Positions 27,836-38,210 are shown, counted from the first letter of the stretch. The stretch: 64,000 nucleotides of DNA from Pseudomonas sp. Choline-02u-1 (GCF_002836515.1 NZ_PJBC01000059.1:1-64000), one strand, 5' to 3'. The notes: generated by a model not told the origin, from the sequence alone. Translations and numbers: made by a program.

Positions 27836-28696
27836 ATGTCTTTAGCAGTGATTCAAATGGTCAGCCAGAGCGACGTGCTGGCCAATCTGGCTCAGGCCCG
27901 GCGCCTGCTTGAACAGGCTGCGGCCGGCGGCGCGAAGCTGGCGGTGCTGCCAGAGAACTTCGCTGCGATGGGCCGTCGCGATGTCGCCGACATCGGTCGC
28001 GCGGAAGCGTTAGGGGAAGGACCGATCCTGCCCTGGTTGAAACAGACCGCCCGCGACCTCACCTTATGGATAGTTGCCGGTACATTACCGTTGCCACCGC
28101 TGGGTCAACCCACGGCCAAAGCCCATGCCTGCTCGCTGTTGATCAATGAACACGGTGAGATCGTCGCGCGCTACGACAAGCTGCATCTGTTCGATGTTGA
28201 TGTTGCCGACAATCGCGGCCGGTATCGTGAATCCGATGACTATGCTTATGGCAGTGGCGTGGTGGTGGCGGACACACCGGTGGGCCGTGTCGGTCTGACC
28301 GTGTGTTACGACTTGCGCTTTCCCGAGCTTTACAGCGAATTGCGCGCCGCCGGTGCCGAGTTGATTACTGCACCGTCGGCGTTTACTGCCGTGACCGGCG
28401 CCGCGCATTGGGATGTGCTCATCCGTGCACGAGCCATCGAGACACAATGTTATGTGCTGGCGGCGGCGCAGGGCGGCAGCCATCCAGGGCCGCGCGAGAC
28501 CTTCGGGCATGCGGCGATTGTCGACCCGTGGGGGCGTGTGCTGGCCCAGAAGGATCAAGGCGAGGCGGTGTTGTTGGCCGCCCGCGACAGCGATGAACAG
28601 GCGTCCATCCGGGCGCGCATGCCGGTGACGCGTCATCGGCGGTTTTTCTCGCAGGGCGCCCAGCGGCCTGCTTCAGAACACGAATTTAAGGCGTAA
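27836..28696 (+). CDS. Carbon-nitrogen hydrolase, Nit1/deaminated-glutathione amidase type
   Basis: A 286-residue nitrilase-superfamily amidase. The Glu-Lys-Cys triad is visible: Glu in [10 protein letters not shown], Lys in [11 protein letters not shown] and Cys in [14 protein letters not shown]. The close similarity of these motifs to mammalian Nit1 suggests it repairs deaminated glutathione, though other short amides are possible. ATG 27836 ([11 protein letters not shown]) follows a GAGGAGCGG site; the open frame upstream runs through REP sequence and is not coding. It precedes tldD by 4 bp, an arrangement I recall for pseudomonads. Confidence 0.92.
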   Translation: MSLAVIQMVSQSDVLANLAQARRLLEQAAAGGAKLAVLPENFAAMGRRDVADIGRAEALGEGPILPWLKQTARDLTLWIVAGTLPLPPLGQPTAKAHACSLLINEHGEIVARYDKLHLFDVDVADNRGRYRESDDYAYGSGVVVADTPVGRVGLTVCYDLRFPELYSELRAAGAELITAPSAFTAVTGAAHWDVLIRARAIETQCYVLAAAQGGSHPGPRETFGHAAIVDPWGRVLAQKDQGEAVLLAARDSDEQASIRARMPVTRHRRFFSQGAQRPASEHEFKA

Positions 28697-28700
28697 ACCT

Positions 28701-30143
28701 ATGAGCGAGTTGTTGTCCTCAGTCAGTGATCACCTGTTGGCACCCGGCGGTGTCACGATCGAGAGCCTGCAAGATGTGCTCGGCGATCTGGCCGGGCCGG
28801 GCATCGATGCCGCCGACCTGTATTTCCAGGGCCAGATTTCCGAGTCATGGTCGCTGGAAGACGGCATCGTCAAGGAAGGCAGCTTCAACCTCGATCAAGG
28901 CGTCGGCGTGCGCGCACAGTCCGGTGAGAAAACCGGTTTTGCCTACAGCAACGCGATCACCCTCGAAGCCCTCGGCGCAGCGGCCCGCGCCGCGCGCTCG
29001 ATCTCCCGCGCCGGGCAGAATGGCACGGTGCAGGCGTTCAGCACTCAGGATGTCGCGCAACTGTACGCTCCGGACAATCCGCTGGAAGTGCTCAGTCGCG
29101 CCGAGAAGGTCGAGCTGCTCAAGCGTATCGACGTGGCTACGCGCGCGCTCGATCCGCGTATCCAGCAGGTCAGCGTGAGCATGGCCGGGGTCTGGGAGCG
29201 GATTCTGGTGGCGTCCACTGATGGTGGCCTGGCCGCCGATGTGCGGCCGCTGGTGCGCTTCAACGTCAGCGTCATCGTTGAGCAGAATGGCCGTCGCGAG
29301 CGCGGCGGGCATGGCGGTGGCGGGCGTACCGACTACCGCTATTTCCTCGCCGAGGACCGCGCCATGGGCTATGCCCGTGAGGCGCTGCGTCAGGCACTGG
29401 TCAATCTGGAAGCGATTCCGGCGCCGGCCGGGACCCTGCCGGTGGTGTTGGGCTCGGGGTGGTCTGGCGTGCTGCTGCACGAAGCGGTAGGGCATGGTCT
29501 GGAAGGCGATTTCAACCGCAAGGGCAGTTCTGCCTACAGCGGGCGCATGGGCGAAATGGTTGCCTCGAAACTCTGCACCATCGTCGACGACGGTACTTTG
29601 AGCGGCCGCCGCGGATCGCTGAGTGTCGACGACGAAGGCACACCGACCGAGTGCACCACGCTGATCGAAAACGGCGTGCTCAAGGGTTACATGCAAGACA
29701 AGCTCAACGCGCGCCTGATGGGCGTGGCGCGCACCGGTAACGGTCGCCGCGAATCCTATGCGCATCTGCCGATGCCGCGGATGACCAACACCTACATGCT
29801 CGGCGGCGAAAGCGATCCGGCGGAAATCATCGCTTCGGTGAAAAAAGGCATCTACTGCGCCAACCTCGGCGGCGGTCAGGTCGATATCACCAGCGGCAAG
29901 TTCGTGTTCTCCACCAGCGAGGCGTACTTGATCGAGGACGGCAAGATCACTGCGCCAGTCAAAGGCGCGACGTTGATCGGCAACGGCCCCGAGGCGATGA
30001 GCCGGGTGTCGATGGTCGGTAACGATCTGGCGCTGGACAGCGGTGTGGGCACATGCGGCAAGGATGGGCAGTCGGTGCCGGTGGGTGTCGGCCAGCCAAC
30101 GCTGAAAATCGATGCGATCACCGTGGGTGGCACGGGCGCATAA
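28701..30143 (+). CDS. tldD: Metalloprotease subunit TldD
   Basis: The 480-residue catalytic subunit of the TldD-TldE (PmbA) protease, which trims small unfolded peptides and processes microcin B17 and the CcdA antitoxin in E. coli. The metal site [12 protein letters not shown] (HExxxH) lies near residue 257 and the Gly-rich region [13 protein letters not shown] follows. Length is usual. It is separated from its partner pmbA by the opposing darP gene, a layout also known in P. aeruginosa. Confidence 0.97.
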   Translation: MSELLSSVSDHLLAPGGVTIESLQDVLGDLAGPGIDAADLYFQGQISESWSLEDGIVKEGSFNLDQGVGVRAQSGEKTGFAYSNAITLEALGAAARAARSISRAGQNGTVQAFSTQDVAQLYAPDNPLEVLSRAEKVELLKRIDVATRALDPRIQQVSVSMAGVWERILVASTDGGLAADVRPLVRFNVSVIVEQNGRRERGGHGGGGRTDYRYFLAEDRAMGYAREALRQALVNLEAIPAPAGTLPVVLGSGWSGVLLHEAVGHGLEGDFNRKGSSAYSGRMGEMVASKLCTIVDDGTLSGRRGSLSVDDEGTPTECTTLIENGVLKGYMQDKLNARLMGVARTGNGRRESYAHLPMPRMTNTYMLGGESDPAEIIASVKKGIYCANLGGGQVDITSGKFVFSTSEAYLIEDGKITAPVKGATLIGNGPEAMSRVSMVGNDLALDSGVGTCGKDGQSVPVGVGQPTLKIDAITVGGTGA

Positions 30144-30194
30144 GAAGAGGGGGGCTGTCGGGTGGCGCGCAGAACGGCCACCCGGTGGCGATTA

Positions 30195-30719
30195 TCAACG
30201 CAGGCCGCGTTGAGTCTCGTCCAGCTCCCGAATGTACTTGAAGATCTTGCGGCTCGAAGCAGGCGGTTTGTTTTGCGCAACCTCGTGCTGGGCCTGACGG
30301 ATCAGGGAACGCAATTGCTGGCGATCGGCGTCGGGGTACTCGATGACGAATTTCTCCAGCACGGCGTCATCGCCCGCGATCAGGCGGTCACGCCAGCGTT
30401 CCAGATTATGGAAACGCTCGTTGTACTGGCGAGTGGAGGCATCGAGTTGATCGAGCAAAATCAGAATCGCGTCAGTGTCCTGGTCGCGCATCAGCTTGCC
30501 GATGAACTGCAGATGCCGTTTGCGCGCGATGTTCGCGGTGTGCTTGGGCGCATCGGCCAGTGCCCGGCGCAGAGCGTCGGTCAAGGGCAGTTTGGCGACC
30601 AGATCAGGCTTGAGTGTGGTCAGGCGCTCGCCGAGGTCAACCAGCGCATGCAACTCGCGTTTGACCTGAGATTTGCTTTTTTCTCCCGTATCGAGGGAGT
30701 CGTCGTAAGAATCAACCAT
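30195..30719 (-). CDS. darP: Ribosome biogenesis factor DarP (YjgA)
   Basis: A 174-residue small, charged, helical protein of the YjgA/DUF615 family, which binds 50S precursors and helps late peptidyl-transferase-centre maturation. Conserved segments are [20 protein letters not shown] and [15 protein letters not shown]. The open frame extends upstream to 31709 as a shadow of pmbA; ATG 30719 (MVDSYDD) gives the family length. It is on the opposite strand between tldD (convergent, 52 bp) and pmbA (divergent, about 110 bp). Confidence 0.95.
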   Translation of the reverse strand: MVDSYDDSLDTGEKSKSQVKRELHALVDLGERLTTLKPDLVAKLPLTDALRRALADAPKHTANIARKRHLQFIGKLMRDQDTDAILILLDQLDASTRQYNERFHNLERWRDRLIAGDDAVLEKFVIEYPDADRQQLRSLIRQAQHEVAQNKPPASSRKIFKYIRELDETQRGLR

Positions 30720-30827
30720 GGTGGCAGTCCGCAAAGAAACGCCGCCATGATAACCAGTCGGGGGCCGCTTGTCCGGCCCGGTCGCTCGATGGCCCCAGCC
30801 GAAAGCAGAATTTGAGTGGAGATGAGC

Positions 30828-32174
30828 ATGAGTGCAGTTCAAAGCGTCGGCCCGCAGGCATTGCCGGCACTGCAAGAACAGGTCGAGCAGATCATCGCCG
30901 AAGCCAAGCGTCAGGGCGCCAGCGCCTGCGAAGTCGCGGTGTCGCTGGAGCAGGGTTTGTCGACGTCGGTGCGCCAGCGTGAAGTCGAAACGGTCGAGTT
31001 CAACCGTGATCAGGGCTTTGGCATCACCTTGTACGTCGGCCAGCGCAAGGGCTCGGCCAGCACCTCGGCGACCGGGCCGGAGGCGATTCGTGAAACCGTC
31101 GCGGCGGCACTGGCCATCGCCAAACACACTTCCGAGGACGAAGCCTCGGGTCTGGCCGATGCGGCGTTGATGGCCAAGGATGTGCAGGATTTCGACCTGT
31201 TCCATGAATGGGACATAACCCCGGAGCAAGCCATCGAGAAAGCCTTGCTCTGCGAGGCAGCGGCGTTTGACGCCGATGCGCGGATCAAGAACGCCGACGG
31301 CACCACCCTCAGCACCCATCAGGGCTGCCGCGTGTACGGCAACAGCCACGGCTTCATCGGTGGTTACGCTTCGACCCGGCACAGCCTGAGTTGCGTAATG
31401 ATCGCCGAAGCCGACGGCCAGATGCAGCGTGATTACTGGTACGACGTCAATCGCCAGGGCAGTCTGCTCGCCGATCCGGTGAGCATCGGCCAGCGTGCCG
31501 CGCAACGTGCAGCCAGCCGTCTGGGTGCGCGTCCGGTGCCGACCTGCGAGGTGCCGGTGCTGTTTTCCGCTGAGCTGGCGGGCGGTCTGTTCGGCAGCTT
31601 CCTCTCGGCGGTGTCGGGTGGCAGTTTGTATCGCAAATCGTCGTTTCTCGAAGGCACGCTGGGCCAGAAGCTGTTCCCGGAATGGCTGACTATCGATGAG
31701 CGTCCGCATCTGATGCGCGCGATGGGCAGTGCATCCTACGACGGTGACGGCCTGGCCACTTACGCGAAACCGTTCGTCGAAAAGGGCGAGTTGGTCTCGT
31801 ACATCCTCGGCACCTATTCAGGCCGTAAACTGGGCATGCCGAGCACTGCCAACGCGGGTGGCGTGCACAACCTGTTCGTCACCCATGGCGATGAAGACCA
31901 GGCGGCGCTGTTGAAACGCATGGGCCGGGGTCTGCTGGTTACCGAGCTGATGGGCCATGGTCTGAACATGGTCACCGGCGACTATTCGCGTGGCGCGGCG
32001 GGTTTCTGGATCGAGAATGGCGAGATCCAGTTCGCTGTGCAGGAAGTGACCATCGCCGGCAACATGCGCGACATGTTCAAGCAGATCGTTGCCGTCGGTA
32101 ATGATCTGGAGCTGCGCAGCAACATTCGCACCGGGTCGGTGTTGATCGAGCGGATGACTGTCGCGGGCAGCTAA
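30828..32174 (+). CDS. pmbA: Metalloprotease subunit PmbA/TldE
   Basis: The 448-residue non-catalytic partner of TldD. It shares the fold but lacks the HExxx[21 protein letters not shown] is the corresponding conserved region. Met codons at 30822 and 30828 are both in frame; I use the second, which follows a GGAG site and gives MSAVQSVG. A strong terminator follows, so the gene is transcriptionally separate from fagA. Confidence 0.96.
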   Translation: MSAVQSVGPQALPALQEQVEQIIAEAKRQGASACEVAVSLEQGLSTSVRQREVETVEFNRDQGFGITLYVGQRKGSASTSATGPEAIRETVAAALAIAKHTSEDEASGLADAALMAKDVQDFDLFHEWDITPEQAIEKALLCEAAAFDADARIKNADGTTLSTHQGCRVYGNSHGFIGGYASTRHSLSCVMIAEADGQMQRDYWYDVNRQGSLLADPVSIGQRAAQRAASRLGARPVPTCEVPVLFSAELAGGLFGSFLSAVSGGSLYRKSSFLEGTLGQKLFPEWLTIDERPHLMRAMGSASYDGDGLATYAKPFVEKGELVSYILGTYSGRKLGMPSTANAGGVHNLFVTHGDEDQAALLKRMGRGLLVTELMGHGLNMVTGDYSRGAAGFWIENGEIQFAVQEVTIAGNMRDMFKQIVAVGNDLELRSNIRTGSVLIERMTVAGS

Positions 32175-32189
32175 GCCCGCAGCCGTTAC

Positions 32190-32227
32190 AAAAAGGCGCG
32201 CCATCCACCCGGATGTCGCGCCTTTTT
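32190..32227 (+). terminator. pmbA terminator
   Basis: aaaaaggcgcg at 32190-32200 pairs with cgcgccttttt at 32217-32227, with a T run, 16 bp after the pmbA stop. The symmetrical A and T tracts would also work from the other strand. Confidence 0.88.
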
Positions 32228-32248
32228 CATGCCGGACAAAAAACCCGC

Positions 32249-32273
32249 TGTGGGAGCGGGGTTGCTCGCGAAT
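32249..32273. repeat. Single copy of the second intergenic repeat family
   Basis: ctgtgggagcggggttgctc and gcgaa, one unit of the gtgggagcgggcttgctcgc family. Unpaired here, between the pmbA terminator and the fagA promoter. Confidence 0.85.
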
Positions 32274-32356
32274 ATGGTCTTTCAATCACAACATCTCTGG
32301 CTGACACAGCGCATTGGTGAGCAAGCCCGTTTGCCCACAAAGGCAACTCTTGTTTT

Positions 32357-32388
32357 GGTTCTCATTATCATCTAATAATGAATCTCAT
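32357..32388 (+). promoter_or_regulatory. Fur-box-like sequence upstream of fagA
   Basis: An AT-rich stretch with the overlapping elements ctcattatcatcta and taataatgaatctcat resembles paired 7-1-7 Fur half-sites (consensus gataatgataatcattatc). It ends 21 bp before the fagA start. In P. aeruginosa the fagA-fumC-orfX-sodA operon is Fur-repressed, which agrees. Confidence 0.75.
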
Positions 32389-32408
32389 CTCCGAACGAGT
32401 CCCGGATC

Positions 32409-32816
32409 ATGAGTTCTGCCTTGCACGAGCAGCCCTACCTCGAAAGCTGGCGCTGGATGAGCCGCCAGATCCGTTGCGCGCTGGATCCTGACGAACCGCG
32501 CTTGATCGAACATTACCTCGCTGAAGGACGCTATCTGTCCTGTTGCACGGCCACTTCGCCCTGGACCGTCGCCCAAACATCTTTCCGTCTGTTGCTCGAT
32601 ACCGCCACTGATATCGCGTTGCCGTGGCACTGGCGCAGTGTCTGTCTCGATCAAGCCTGGCGCCCATTGCGTGAGATGGAGCGCCTGGCGCTGTGCCAAT
32701 GCCGCTTGCGGCGCTGGCAACGCTACACCTGGCAGCTCGCCGCTTGCGAGTTGCAACCGTCGATTCCTCTCATTGATTTGCTGCAAGGACACTCCAATGA
32801 CCAAGACACGTATTGA
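32409..32816 (+). CDS. fagA: FagA, Fur-associated small protein
   Basis: A 135-residue Trp/Arg/Leu-rich cytoplasmic protein of unknown function, recognised mainly by position: first gene of fagA-fumC-orfX-sodA, the iron-starvation operon described in P. aeruginosa. It has Cys residues at YLSCCTATSP and LALCQCRLRRW but no known fold. No signal peptide is seen. ATG 32409 follows no strong SD. Its last 20 bases overlap the fumC start, which suggests translational coupling. Under low iron it would be induced together with the iron-independent fumarase and Mn-SOD. Confidence 0.85.
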   Translation: MSSALHEQPYLESWRWMSRQIRCALDPDEPRLIEHYLAEGRYLSCCTATSPWTVAQTSFRLLLDTATDIALPWHWRSVCLDQAWRPLREMERLALCQCRLRRWQRYTWQLAACELQPSIPLIDLLQGHSNDQDTY

Positions 32817-34173
32817 GCGCGACAGCATGGGCGAACTGCAGGTGCCGATCGACGCGCTCTATGGCGCGCAGACCCAGCGCGCCGTTGACAACTTCCCGAT
32901 CAGCGGCAAACCGATGCCGACGCAATTCATCCGCGCGCTGATCCTCGCCAAAGCCGCCGCTGCCCGGGCCAACGTTGAGCTGAACCAGATCAGCGCGGCA
33001 CAGGGCAAAGCCATCAGCGATGCCGCGCAAGGTCTGCTCGAAGGCGATTTCATGCAGCATTTCCCGGTGGATATTTTCCAGACCGGGTCCGGCACCAGCT
33101 CGAACATGAACGCCAACGAAGTCATCGCCACGCTGGCCAGCCGCATGCTCGGCGAGTCGGTCAACGCCAACGATCACGTCAACTGCGGGCAAAGCAGCAA
33201 CGACATCATTCCGACCACCATCCACGTCAGCGCCGCGCTGGCGCTGCATGAACAACTGCTGCCGGCGCTATTGCATCTGGTACAGGTCATCGAGCGCAAG
33301 GCCGGTCAGGTGCATCATCATGTGAAGACCGGGCGCACCCATCTGATGGACGCGATGCCGGTGCGCATGAGCCAGGTGCTCAACGGCTGGGCGCAGCAGC
33401 TCAAGGCCAATATCGGGCATCTGCAGGATCTGCTGCCAAGCCTGCAAGCGCTGGCGCAGGGAGGCACCGCAGTCGGCACCGGGATCAATGCGCATCCGGA
33501 ATTCGCCGCGCGATTCAGTCGGCACCTGAGCCAACTGACTGACGTTCAGTTCACCCCCGGCAAGGATCTGTTCGCGCTGATCGGCTCGCAGGACACCGCC
33601 GTCGCCGTCTCCGGCCAACTCAAGGCCACCGCCGTGTCGCTGATGAAAATCGCTAACGACCTGCGCTGGATGAACTCCGGGCCGCTGGCCGGTCTTGGCG
33701 AGATTGAACTGCAAGCGCTGCAACCGGGTTCGTCGATCATGCCCGGCAAGGTCAACCCGGTGATCCCGGAAGCCACCGCGATGGTCGCCGCGCAAGTGAT
33801 CGGCAACGACTCGGTGATCACCGTCGCCGGGCAATCCGGCAATTTCGAACTGAACGTGATGCTGCCGATCATCGCGCAGAACCTGCTGAGCAGCATCGAG
33901 CTGCTGGCCAACGCCAGTCGCCTTTTAGGTGACAAGGCAGTCGCTACTTTCAAGGTCAACGAATCGCGTTTGCAAGAAGCACTGGCGCGCAATCCGATTC
34001 TGGTCACCGCGCTCAACCCCATCATCGGTTACCAGAAAGCCGCCGAAATCGCCAAGCAGGCCTACAAGGAAGGCCGTGCGGTGATCGACGTCGCGCTGGA
34101 ACACACCGATCTGTCACGCAGCCAACTGCAAGAGCTGCTCAATCCCGAGAAACTCACCGCTGGCGGCGTGTAA
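32797..34173 (+). CDS. fumC: Class II fumarate hydratase (iron-independent)
   Basis: A 458-residue fumarase of the superfamily with argininosuccinate lyase, converting fumarate to malate without an iron-sulfur cluster. Conserved regions are TGSGTSSNMNANEV, the HVNCGQSSND substrate loop, TGRTHLMDAMP and the flexible signature GSSIMPGKVNP. ATG 32797 follows AAGGA and overlaps fagA by 20 bp. Replacing Fe-S fumarase by FumC is a known response to iron limitation, which fits the Fur-box-like sequence upstream. Confidence 0.97.
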   Translation: MTKTRIERDSMGELQVPIDALYGAQTQRAVDNFPISGKPMPTQFIRALILAKAAAARANVELNQISAAQGKAISDAAQGLLEGDFMQHFPVDIFQTGSGTSSNMNANEVIATLASRMLGESVNANDHVNCGQSSNDIIPTTIHVSAALALHEQLLPALLHLVQVIERKAGQVHHHVKTGRTHLMDAMPVRMSQVLNGWAQQLKANIGHLQDLLPSLQALAQGGTAVGTGINAHPEFAARFSRHLSQLTDVQFTPGKDLFALIGSQDTAVAVSGQLKATAVSLMKIANDLRWMNSGPLAGLGEIELQALQPGSSIMPGKVNPVIPEATAMVAAQVIGNDSVITVAGQSGNFELNVMLPIIAQNLLSSIELLANASRLLGDKAVATFKVNESRLQEALARNPILVTALNPIIGYQKAAEIAKQAYKEGRAVIDVALEHTDLSRSQLQELLNPEKLTAGGV

Positions 34174-34200
34174 ACCCCGCAACCGTTTTGGAGGCTCACC

Positions 34201-34641
34201 ATGGAGCACTGGAAACGCACGATCGAACGGGCCAATCGCTGCTTCATGCTGGGCGAATTGATCGACGCCCGCGAGGCTTACCTGCAAGCCCTGGCGCTGG
34301 CGCAAGTGTTGTTCGAGCGCTGGGCGGACGCCGACGAAGCGGTGGCGGCGTGTGTCGTCTCTCATCACAACCTCGCCGACCTGCATCTGCGCCTGAACCA
34401 ACCGGAGGAGAGCGCCGAATATCTTTGCGCCATCCACCAGCGACTGTTGCAGACCATGCAGGACGAACGCTTGCGTCCAGCCCTGCGTGAAGCGGCGTTG
34501 CGCCAGAGCAGTAAGACCTATGTCGAGCTGTTGAATTTCATCAGCGAGCACGGCGAGTACCCACGCACCCAGCGTCTGCTGCGCCCGGATACCGGCATTG
34601 CCCGCCGCGCCACAGTCACCCATCAGCATGGAGTCCATTGA
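34201..34641 (+). CDS. Conserved protein between fumC and sodA (orfX)
   Basis: A 146-residue helical protein with TPR-like character ([24 protein letters not shown], then LEL-type repeats). It matches by position the orfX/PA4469 gene of the P. aeruginosa fagA operon. No signal peptide, membrane helix or catalytic motif is seen. It begins 27 bp after fumC with a GGAG site and its stop overlaps the sodA leader. Function is unknown; a role in iron starvation or superoxide protection would be inference from context. Confidence 0.85.
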   Translation: MEHWKRTIERANRCFMLGELIDAREAYLQALALAQVLFERWADADEAVAACVVSHHNLADLHLRLNQPEESAEYLCAIHQRLLQTMQDERLRPALREAALRQSSKTYVELLNFISEHGEYPRTQRLLRPDTGIARRATVTHQHGVH

Positions 34642-34642
34642 A

Positions 34643-35254
34643 ATGGCTTTTACCTTGCCTGCCTTGCCTTACGCCTACGATGCTCTCGAGCCGCACATCG
34701 ATGCGCAGACCATGGAGATCCATTACACCAAGCATCACCAGACCTACATCAACAACCTCAACGCTGCCGTGCAAGGCACAGAATTCGCCGAGTGGCCGGT
34801 GGAAAAACTCGTCGCCAGCGTTCAGCAACTGCCGGAAAACCTTCGCGCGGCGGTGATCAATCAGGGCGGCGGCCATGCCAATCACTCGCTGTTCTGGGAA
34901 GTGATGGTGCCCAACGGTGGCGGCAAGCCTGACGGCGAGCTGGCCAGGGCCATCGACGAACAACTGGGCGGACTCGAGCGTTTCAAGGAAGCGTTCACCA
35001 AGGCCGCGCTGACCCGGTTCGGCAGCGGCTGGGCCTGGCTCAGCGTGACTGCGCAGAAAAAGCTCATCGTGGAAAGCAGCGGCAACCAGGACAGCCCGTT
35101 GATGCACGGCAACACACCAATCCTTGGCCTCGACGTCTGGGAGCACGCCTACTACCTGCGCTACCAGAACCGTCGCCCGGAATACATCAACGCGTTCTAT
35201 AACGTGATCAACTGGCCGGAAGTCGCTGCGCGCTATCAAGCCGCACTGGTCTAA
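34643..35254 (+). CDS. sodA: Manganese superoxide dismutase
   Basis: A 203-residue cytoplasmic Mn/Fe-type SOD. Metal ligands are His27 ([12 protein letters not shown]), His81 ([11 protein letters not shown]) and the Asp/His of [12 protein letters not shown]. The GGGHANH form and iron-repressed operon position favour Mn as cofactor. ATG 34643 has a GGAG site 9 bp upstream; the extension to 34598 is orfX sequence. It is the last member of the fagA-fumC-orfX-sodA set. Confidence 0.96.
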   Translation: MAFTLPALPYAYDALEPHIDAQTMEIHYTKHHQTYINNLNAAVQGTEFAEWPVEKLVASVQQLPENLRAAVINQGGGHANHSLFWEVMVPNGGGKPDGELARAIDEQLGGLERFKEAFTKAALTRFGSGWAWLSVTAQKKLIVESSGNQDSPLMHGNTPILGLDVWEHAYYLRYQNRRPEYINAFYNVINWPEVAARYQAALV

Positions 35255-35283
35255 GCCTGCAATAAAAACGATCAGGGCCGAAT

Positions 35284-36177
35284 ATGGGCACGGAAACACT
35301 GGCGATTGGCAGCGGGCGCATGTTTCGTTACGCGGCGGGTTCGCTGTTGCTGTTGGCGGGAATGAGTTTGCTGGTTGCCCACGGTTTGCACTGGCTGAAT
35401 CTGGAACCACGGCTGTTGCGGGCGCTGCAGGGCGGTGCCATCTGCGCCTTGGGCACGGCGCTGGGCGCGGTGCCGGTGCTGGTGATCCGCCGCATGCCGC
35501 AAGCACTCAGCGACACCTTGCTGGGATTTGGTGCCGGAGTGATGCTGGCGGCGACGGCATTTTCGTTGATCGTGCCGGGCATTGCGGCAGCTGAGAGTCT
35601 TGGCCTGACGCCGTGGGCTGCCAGTAGTCTGATCTGCTTCGGCATCCTGTTTGGCGCGTTCGGCCTGTATCTGGTGGATCGCAGGGTGTCCGGTGCCTCG
35701 CCGGAGATGCTCGTCGGCACGCCGGAACATCCGGTGATTCCACCACGAATCTGGCTGTTCGTTTTCGCCATCATTGCGCACAACATACCGGAAGGCATGG
35801 CGGTTGGCGTGTCTGCAGGTGGCGGGATGGCGGATGCCGACAGCCTGGCGATGGGCATCGCCTTGCAGGATGTGCCGGAGGGTCTGGTGATTGCGCTGGT
35901 GCTGGCCGGCGCAGGAATGTCACGGGTCAGGGCGTTTCTGATCGGCGCGGCGTCGGGGGTGGTGGAACCGGTATTTGCGCTGTTATGTGCGTGGCTGGTG
36001 AGTCTGGCCCAGGTGTTGTTGCCTTTGGGATTGGCGCTGGCTGCGGGGGCAATGTTGCTGGTGGTGACTCACGAGGTGATTCCCGAGTCGCGTAGGCATG
36101 GCCATGACAAGCTGGCCAGTCTTGGCTTGTTGATCGGGTTTTGTCTGATGATGGCGATGGACACGGCGCTGGGTTAA
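35284..36177 (+). CDS. ZIP-family metal transporter
   Basis: A 297-residue inner-membrane protein of the ZIP family, with about eight hydrophobic segments. The metal-site helix motifs HNIPEGMAVGVSAG (helix 4) and QDVPEGLVIALVLAG (helix 5) are present; the second has Asp/Gln variations on the usual H-x-x-P-E pattern. A His-poor loop precedes them. Imported ion is unknown: Zn, Mn or Fe are possible, and its position 29 bp after sodA suggests Mn or other metal supply during iron limitation. It corresponds by position to PA4467. A REP pair separates it from the convergent ptsO. Confidence 0.88.
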   Translation: MGTETLAIGSGRMFRYAAGSLLLLAGMSLLVAHGLHWLNLEPRLLRALQGGAICALGTALGAVPVLVIRRMPQALSDTLLGFGAGVMLAATAFSLIVPGIAAAESLGLTPWAASSLICFGILFGAFGLYLVDRRVSGASPEMLVGTPEHPVIPPRIWLFVFAIIAHNIPEGMAVGVSAGGGMADADSLAMGIALQDVPEGLVIALVLAGAGMSRVRAFLIGAASGVVEPVFALLCAWLVSLAQVLLPLGLALAAGAMLLVVTHEVIPESRRHGHDKLASLGLLIGFCLMMAMDTALG

Positions 36178-36181
36178 GAAG

Positions 36182-36264
36182 GTCAAAAGATCGCAGCCTT
36201 CGGCAGCGCCTGCATCTGGAATGTGCCTCCCTGCAGGCGCTGCCGCAGGCTGCGATTTTTTGAT
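36182..36264. repeat. Inverted REP pair between convergent genes
   Basis: REP units at 36182-36214 and 36231-36264, with small substitutions (gcgcc for gctcc) compared with the other pairs. It separates the ZIP transporter gene from ptsO. Confidence 0.93.
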
Positions 36265-36273
36265 GTTCGGCGG

Positions 36274-36549
36274 TCAGCCGCCTTCGTCGAAGTAGTTGTT
36301 GATCAGCTCCACCAAGGCGTCCATGGCCTCTTCAGCCTGTGCGCCTTCGGTGCTCAAGTGGATTTTGGTGCCTTTGCCCGCTGCAAGCATCATCATTGCC
36401 ATGATGCTTTTACCGTCCACTGTGGTCTCGGGCGTGCGACCCACTCTTATCGTCGTCTCGGGAAACTTGCCGGCCACGCCGACAAATTTGGCCGATGCCC
36501 GGGCGTGCAGACCCAGCTTGTTGATGATTTCGATTTCACGAGCAGGCAT
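36274..36549 (-). CDS. ptsO: NPr, phosphocarrier of the nitrogen PTS
   Basis: A 91-residue HPr-like protein that passes phosphate from PtsP (EI-Ntr) to PtsN. The phosphorylated His15 is in KLGLHARASAKF and the conserved Ser48 region is DGKSIMAMMML. Last gene of the rpoN-hpf-ptsN-rapZ-ptsO set, 15 bp after rapZ. The start is ATG 36549. Confidence 0.97.
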   Translation of the reverse strand: MPAREIEIINKLGLHARASAKFVGVAGKFPETTIRVGRTPETTVDGKSIMAMMMLAAGKGTKIHLSTEGAQAEEAMDALVELINNYFDEGG

Positions 36550-36564
36550 CGCGATGTGAGTCCT

Positions 36565-37422
36565 TTAGGTGAGGTCGCGGTGGCGAACCTGGACGTTCTT
36601 GAGGGTTTTCTGCAGGGCCTGGCCCAGGCGTTCGGTCAGGTAGACGGAGCGGTGGTGTCCGCCGGTGCAGCCAATGGCAATGGTGACGTAGGCGCGATTG
36701 CTGGCGGCGAAACGTGGCAGCCACTTGTTCAGGTAAGCGAAGATGTCCTGATACATTTCTTCGACATCCGGCTGCTGCGCCAGGTACTCGGCCACCGGTG
36801 CATCGAGGCCGGATTGCGCGCGCAGCTCCGGTTTCCAGTACGGATTGGGCAGGCAACGCACATCGAACACCAGGTCGGCGTCGACCGGCATGCCACGTTT
36901 GAAGCCGAACGATTCAACCAGAAACGCAGTGCCGGGCTCCGGCTGATTCAACAGCCGTAACTTGAGCGTGTCGCGCAGTTGATACAGATTCAGGCTGGTG
37001 GTGTTGATTTTCAGGTCGGCCAGATCGGCGATCGGGCCGAGCAGGGCGGTTTCATCGTGGATGGCTTCGGCCAGTGAGCGATTGGCATTGCTCAGCGGGT
37101 GACGACGACGGGTCTCGGAAAAACGCTTGAGCAGGGTTTCTTCGTCGGCGTCCAGATACAGCACATCGCACTTGATATGCTTGGCGCGGACGTCTTCGAG
37201 CAGTTCGGGGAAGCGTGACAGATGGCTCGGCAGGTTGCGCGCATCGATCGACACGGCCACCAGCGGCTGCGCCAGCTCGGTATGGATCAACGCCCGCTCG
37301 GCCAGTTCCGGCAGCAAACCGGCCGGCAGGTTGTCGATGCAGTAGTAGCCGTTGTCCTCAAGGACGTTCAGGGCGGTACTTTTACCCGATCCCGAACGGC
37401 CACTGACGATGATCAAACGCAT
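36565..37422 (-). CDS. rapZ: RNase adapter protein RapZ
   Basis: A 285-residue protein with an N-terminal P-loop ([20 protein letters not shown]) and a C-terminal RNA/ligand-binding domain ending in the conserved [12 protein letters not shown] segment. In E. coli RapZ delivers GlmZ sRNA to RNase E to control glucosamine-6-phosphate synthesis; GlmY/GlmZ are not generally found in Pseudomonas, so targets may differ. It lies between ptsN (2-bp gap) and ptsO. Confidence 0.96.
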   Translation of the reverse strand: MRLIIVSGRSGSGKSTALNVLEDNGYYCIDNLPAGLLPELAERALIHTELAQPLVAVSIDARNLPSHLSRFPELLEDVRAKHIKCDVLYLDADEETLLKRFSETRRRHPLSNANRSLAEAIHDETALLGPIADLADLKINTTSLNLYQLRDTLKLRLLNQPEPGTAFLVESFGFKRGMPVDADLVFDVRCLPNPYWKPELRAQSGLDAPVAEYLAQQPDVEEMYQDIFAYLNKWLPRFAASNRAYVTIAIGCTGGHHRSVYLTERLGQALQKTLKNVQVRHRDLT

Positions 37423-37424
37423 GA

Positions 37425-37889
37425 TTAGTGCCCGTTCTGCTCGTCCAGTACAACCTGGTACAAGGCTTCGTTGCTCGCGGCGCTGCGCAGCTTTTCGCGC
37501 ACTTCCTTGCGATCAAGCATGCTCGCGATCTGGCGCAACAACTCCAGATGCGCGTCGGTCGCGGCCTCCGGGACCAGCAGCACGAACAGCAGGTCAACCG
37601 GGGCGCCGTCGATGGCGTCGAAATCGATTGGAGCTTCAAGGTGCAGCAGCGCACTGACTGGCGCCGTGCAGCCCTTGAGGCGGCAGTGGGGAATGGCGAT
37701 GCCGTTACCAAAACCGGTGGAGCCGAGTTTTTCACGGGCGATCAACGCCTCGAAAACATCCTGCATCGCCAGATCCGGCACTTCGCGGTGGATCAGGTTG
37801 GCAATTTGTTCGAGGGCTTTTTTCTTGCTGCCGCCCGGCGCGTTCACCTGGGAACGGCCGGGGGTCAGGATGGTTTCAAGTCGGATCAT
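37425..37889 (-). CDS. ptsN: PTS IIA-like nitrogen-regulatory protein PtsN
   Basis: A 154-residue EIIA-Ntr protein. Phospho-acceptor His68 lies in GIAIPHCRL. It controls potassium, nitrogen and carbon-linked processes by binding sensor kinases and enzymes according to phosphorylation state. It is encoded 12 bp after hpf in the rpoN-linked operon. Confidence 0.97.
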   Translation of the reverse strand: MIRLETILTPGRSQVNAPGGSKKKALEQIANLIHREVPDLAMQDVFEALIAREKLGSTGFGNGIAIPHCRLKGCTAPVSALLHLEAPIDFDAIDGAPVDLLFVLLVPEAATDAHLELLRQIASMLDRKEVREKLRSAASNEALYQVVLDEQNGH

Positions 37890-37901
37890 GGGATAGGGGT
37901 G

Positions 37902-38210
37902 TTAACGACCGGTCGCGCCCTGTAGGAGGCTCTGGGTCTTTTCCTTATGCTTTTTGAGTTGGCGATCCAGCTTGTCGGTGAGTGAGTCGATCGCAGCGTA
38001 CATGTCAGTATCTTCTGCGTTGGCGACCACTTCGCTGCCGGGGATATGCAAGGTGGCTTCGATCTTCTGCTTCAGTTTTTCGACACACATCGTCACCTGC
38101 ACGTTGGTGATCTTGTCGAAATGTCGCTCCAGTCGTTGGAGTTTTTCCTCGATGTAGGAACGCAGAGGTTGGGTCACTTCCAGTTGGTGTCCACTGATGT
38201 TGACTTGCAT
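37902..38210 (-). CDS. hpf: Ribosome hibernation-promoting factor
   Basis: A 102-residue short HPF/YhbH protein that binds the 30S subunit and helps form inactive 100S ribosomes. MQVNISGHQLEVTQPLRSYI is the conserved start and DMYAAIDSLTDKLDRQLKKHK the RNA-binding helix. ATG 38210 has an AAGGAGAA site; the longer frame to 38264 lacks one. It lies 73 bp downstream of rpoN. Confidence 0.97.
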   Translation of the reverse strand: MQVNISGHQLEVTQPLRSYIEEKLQRLERHFDKITNVQVTMCVEKLKQKIEATLHIPGSEVVANAEDTDMYAAIDSLTDKLDRQLKKHKEKTQSLLQGATGR

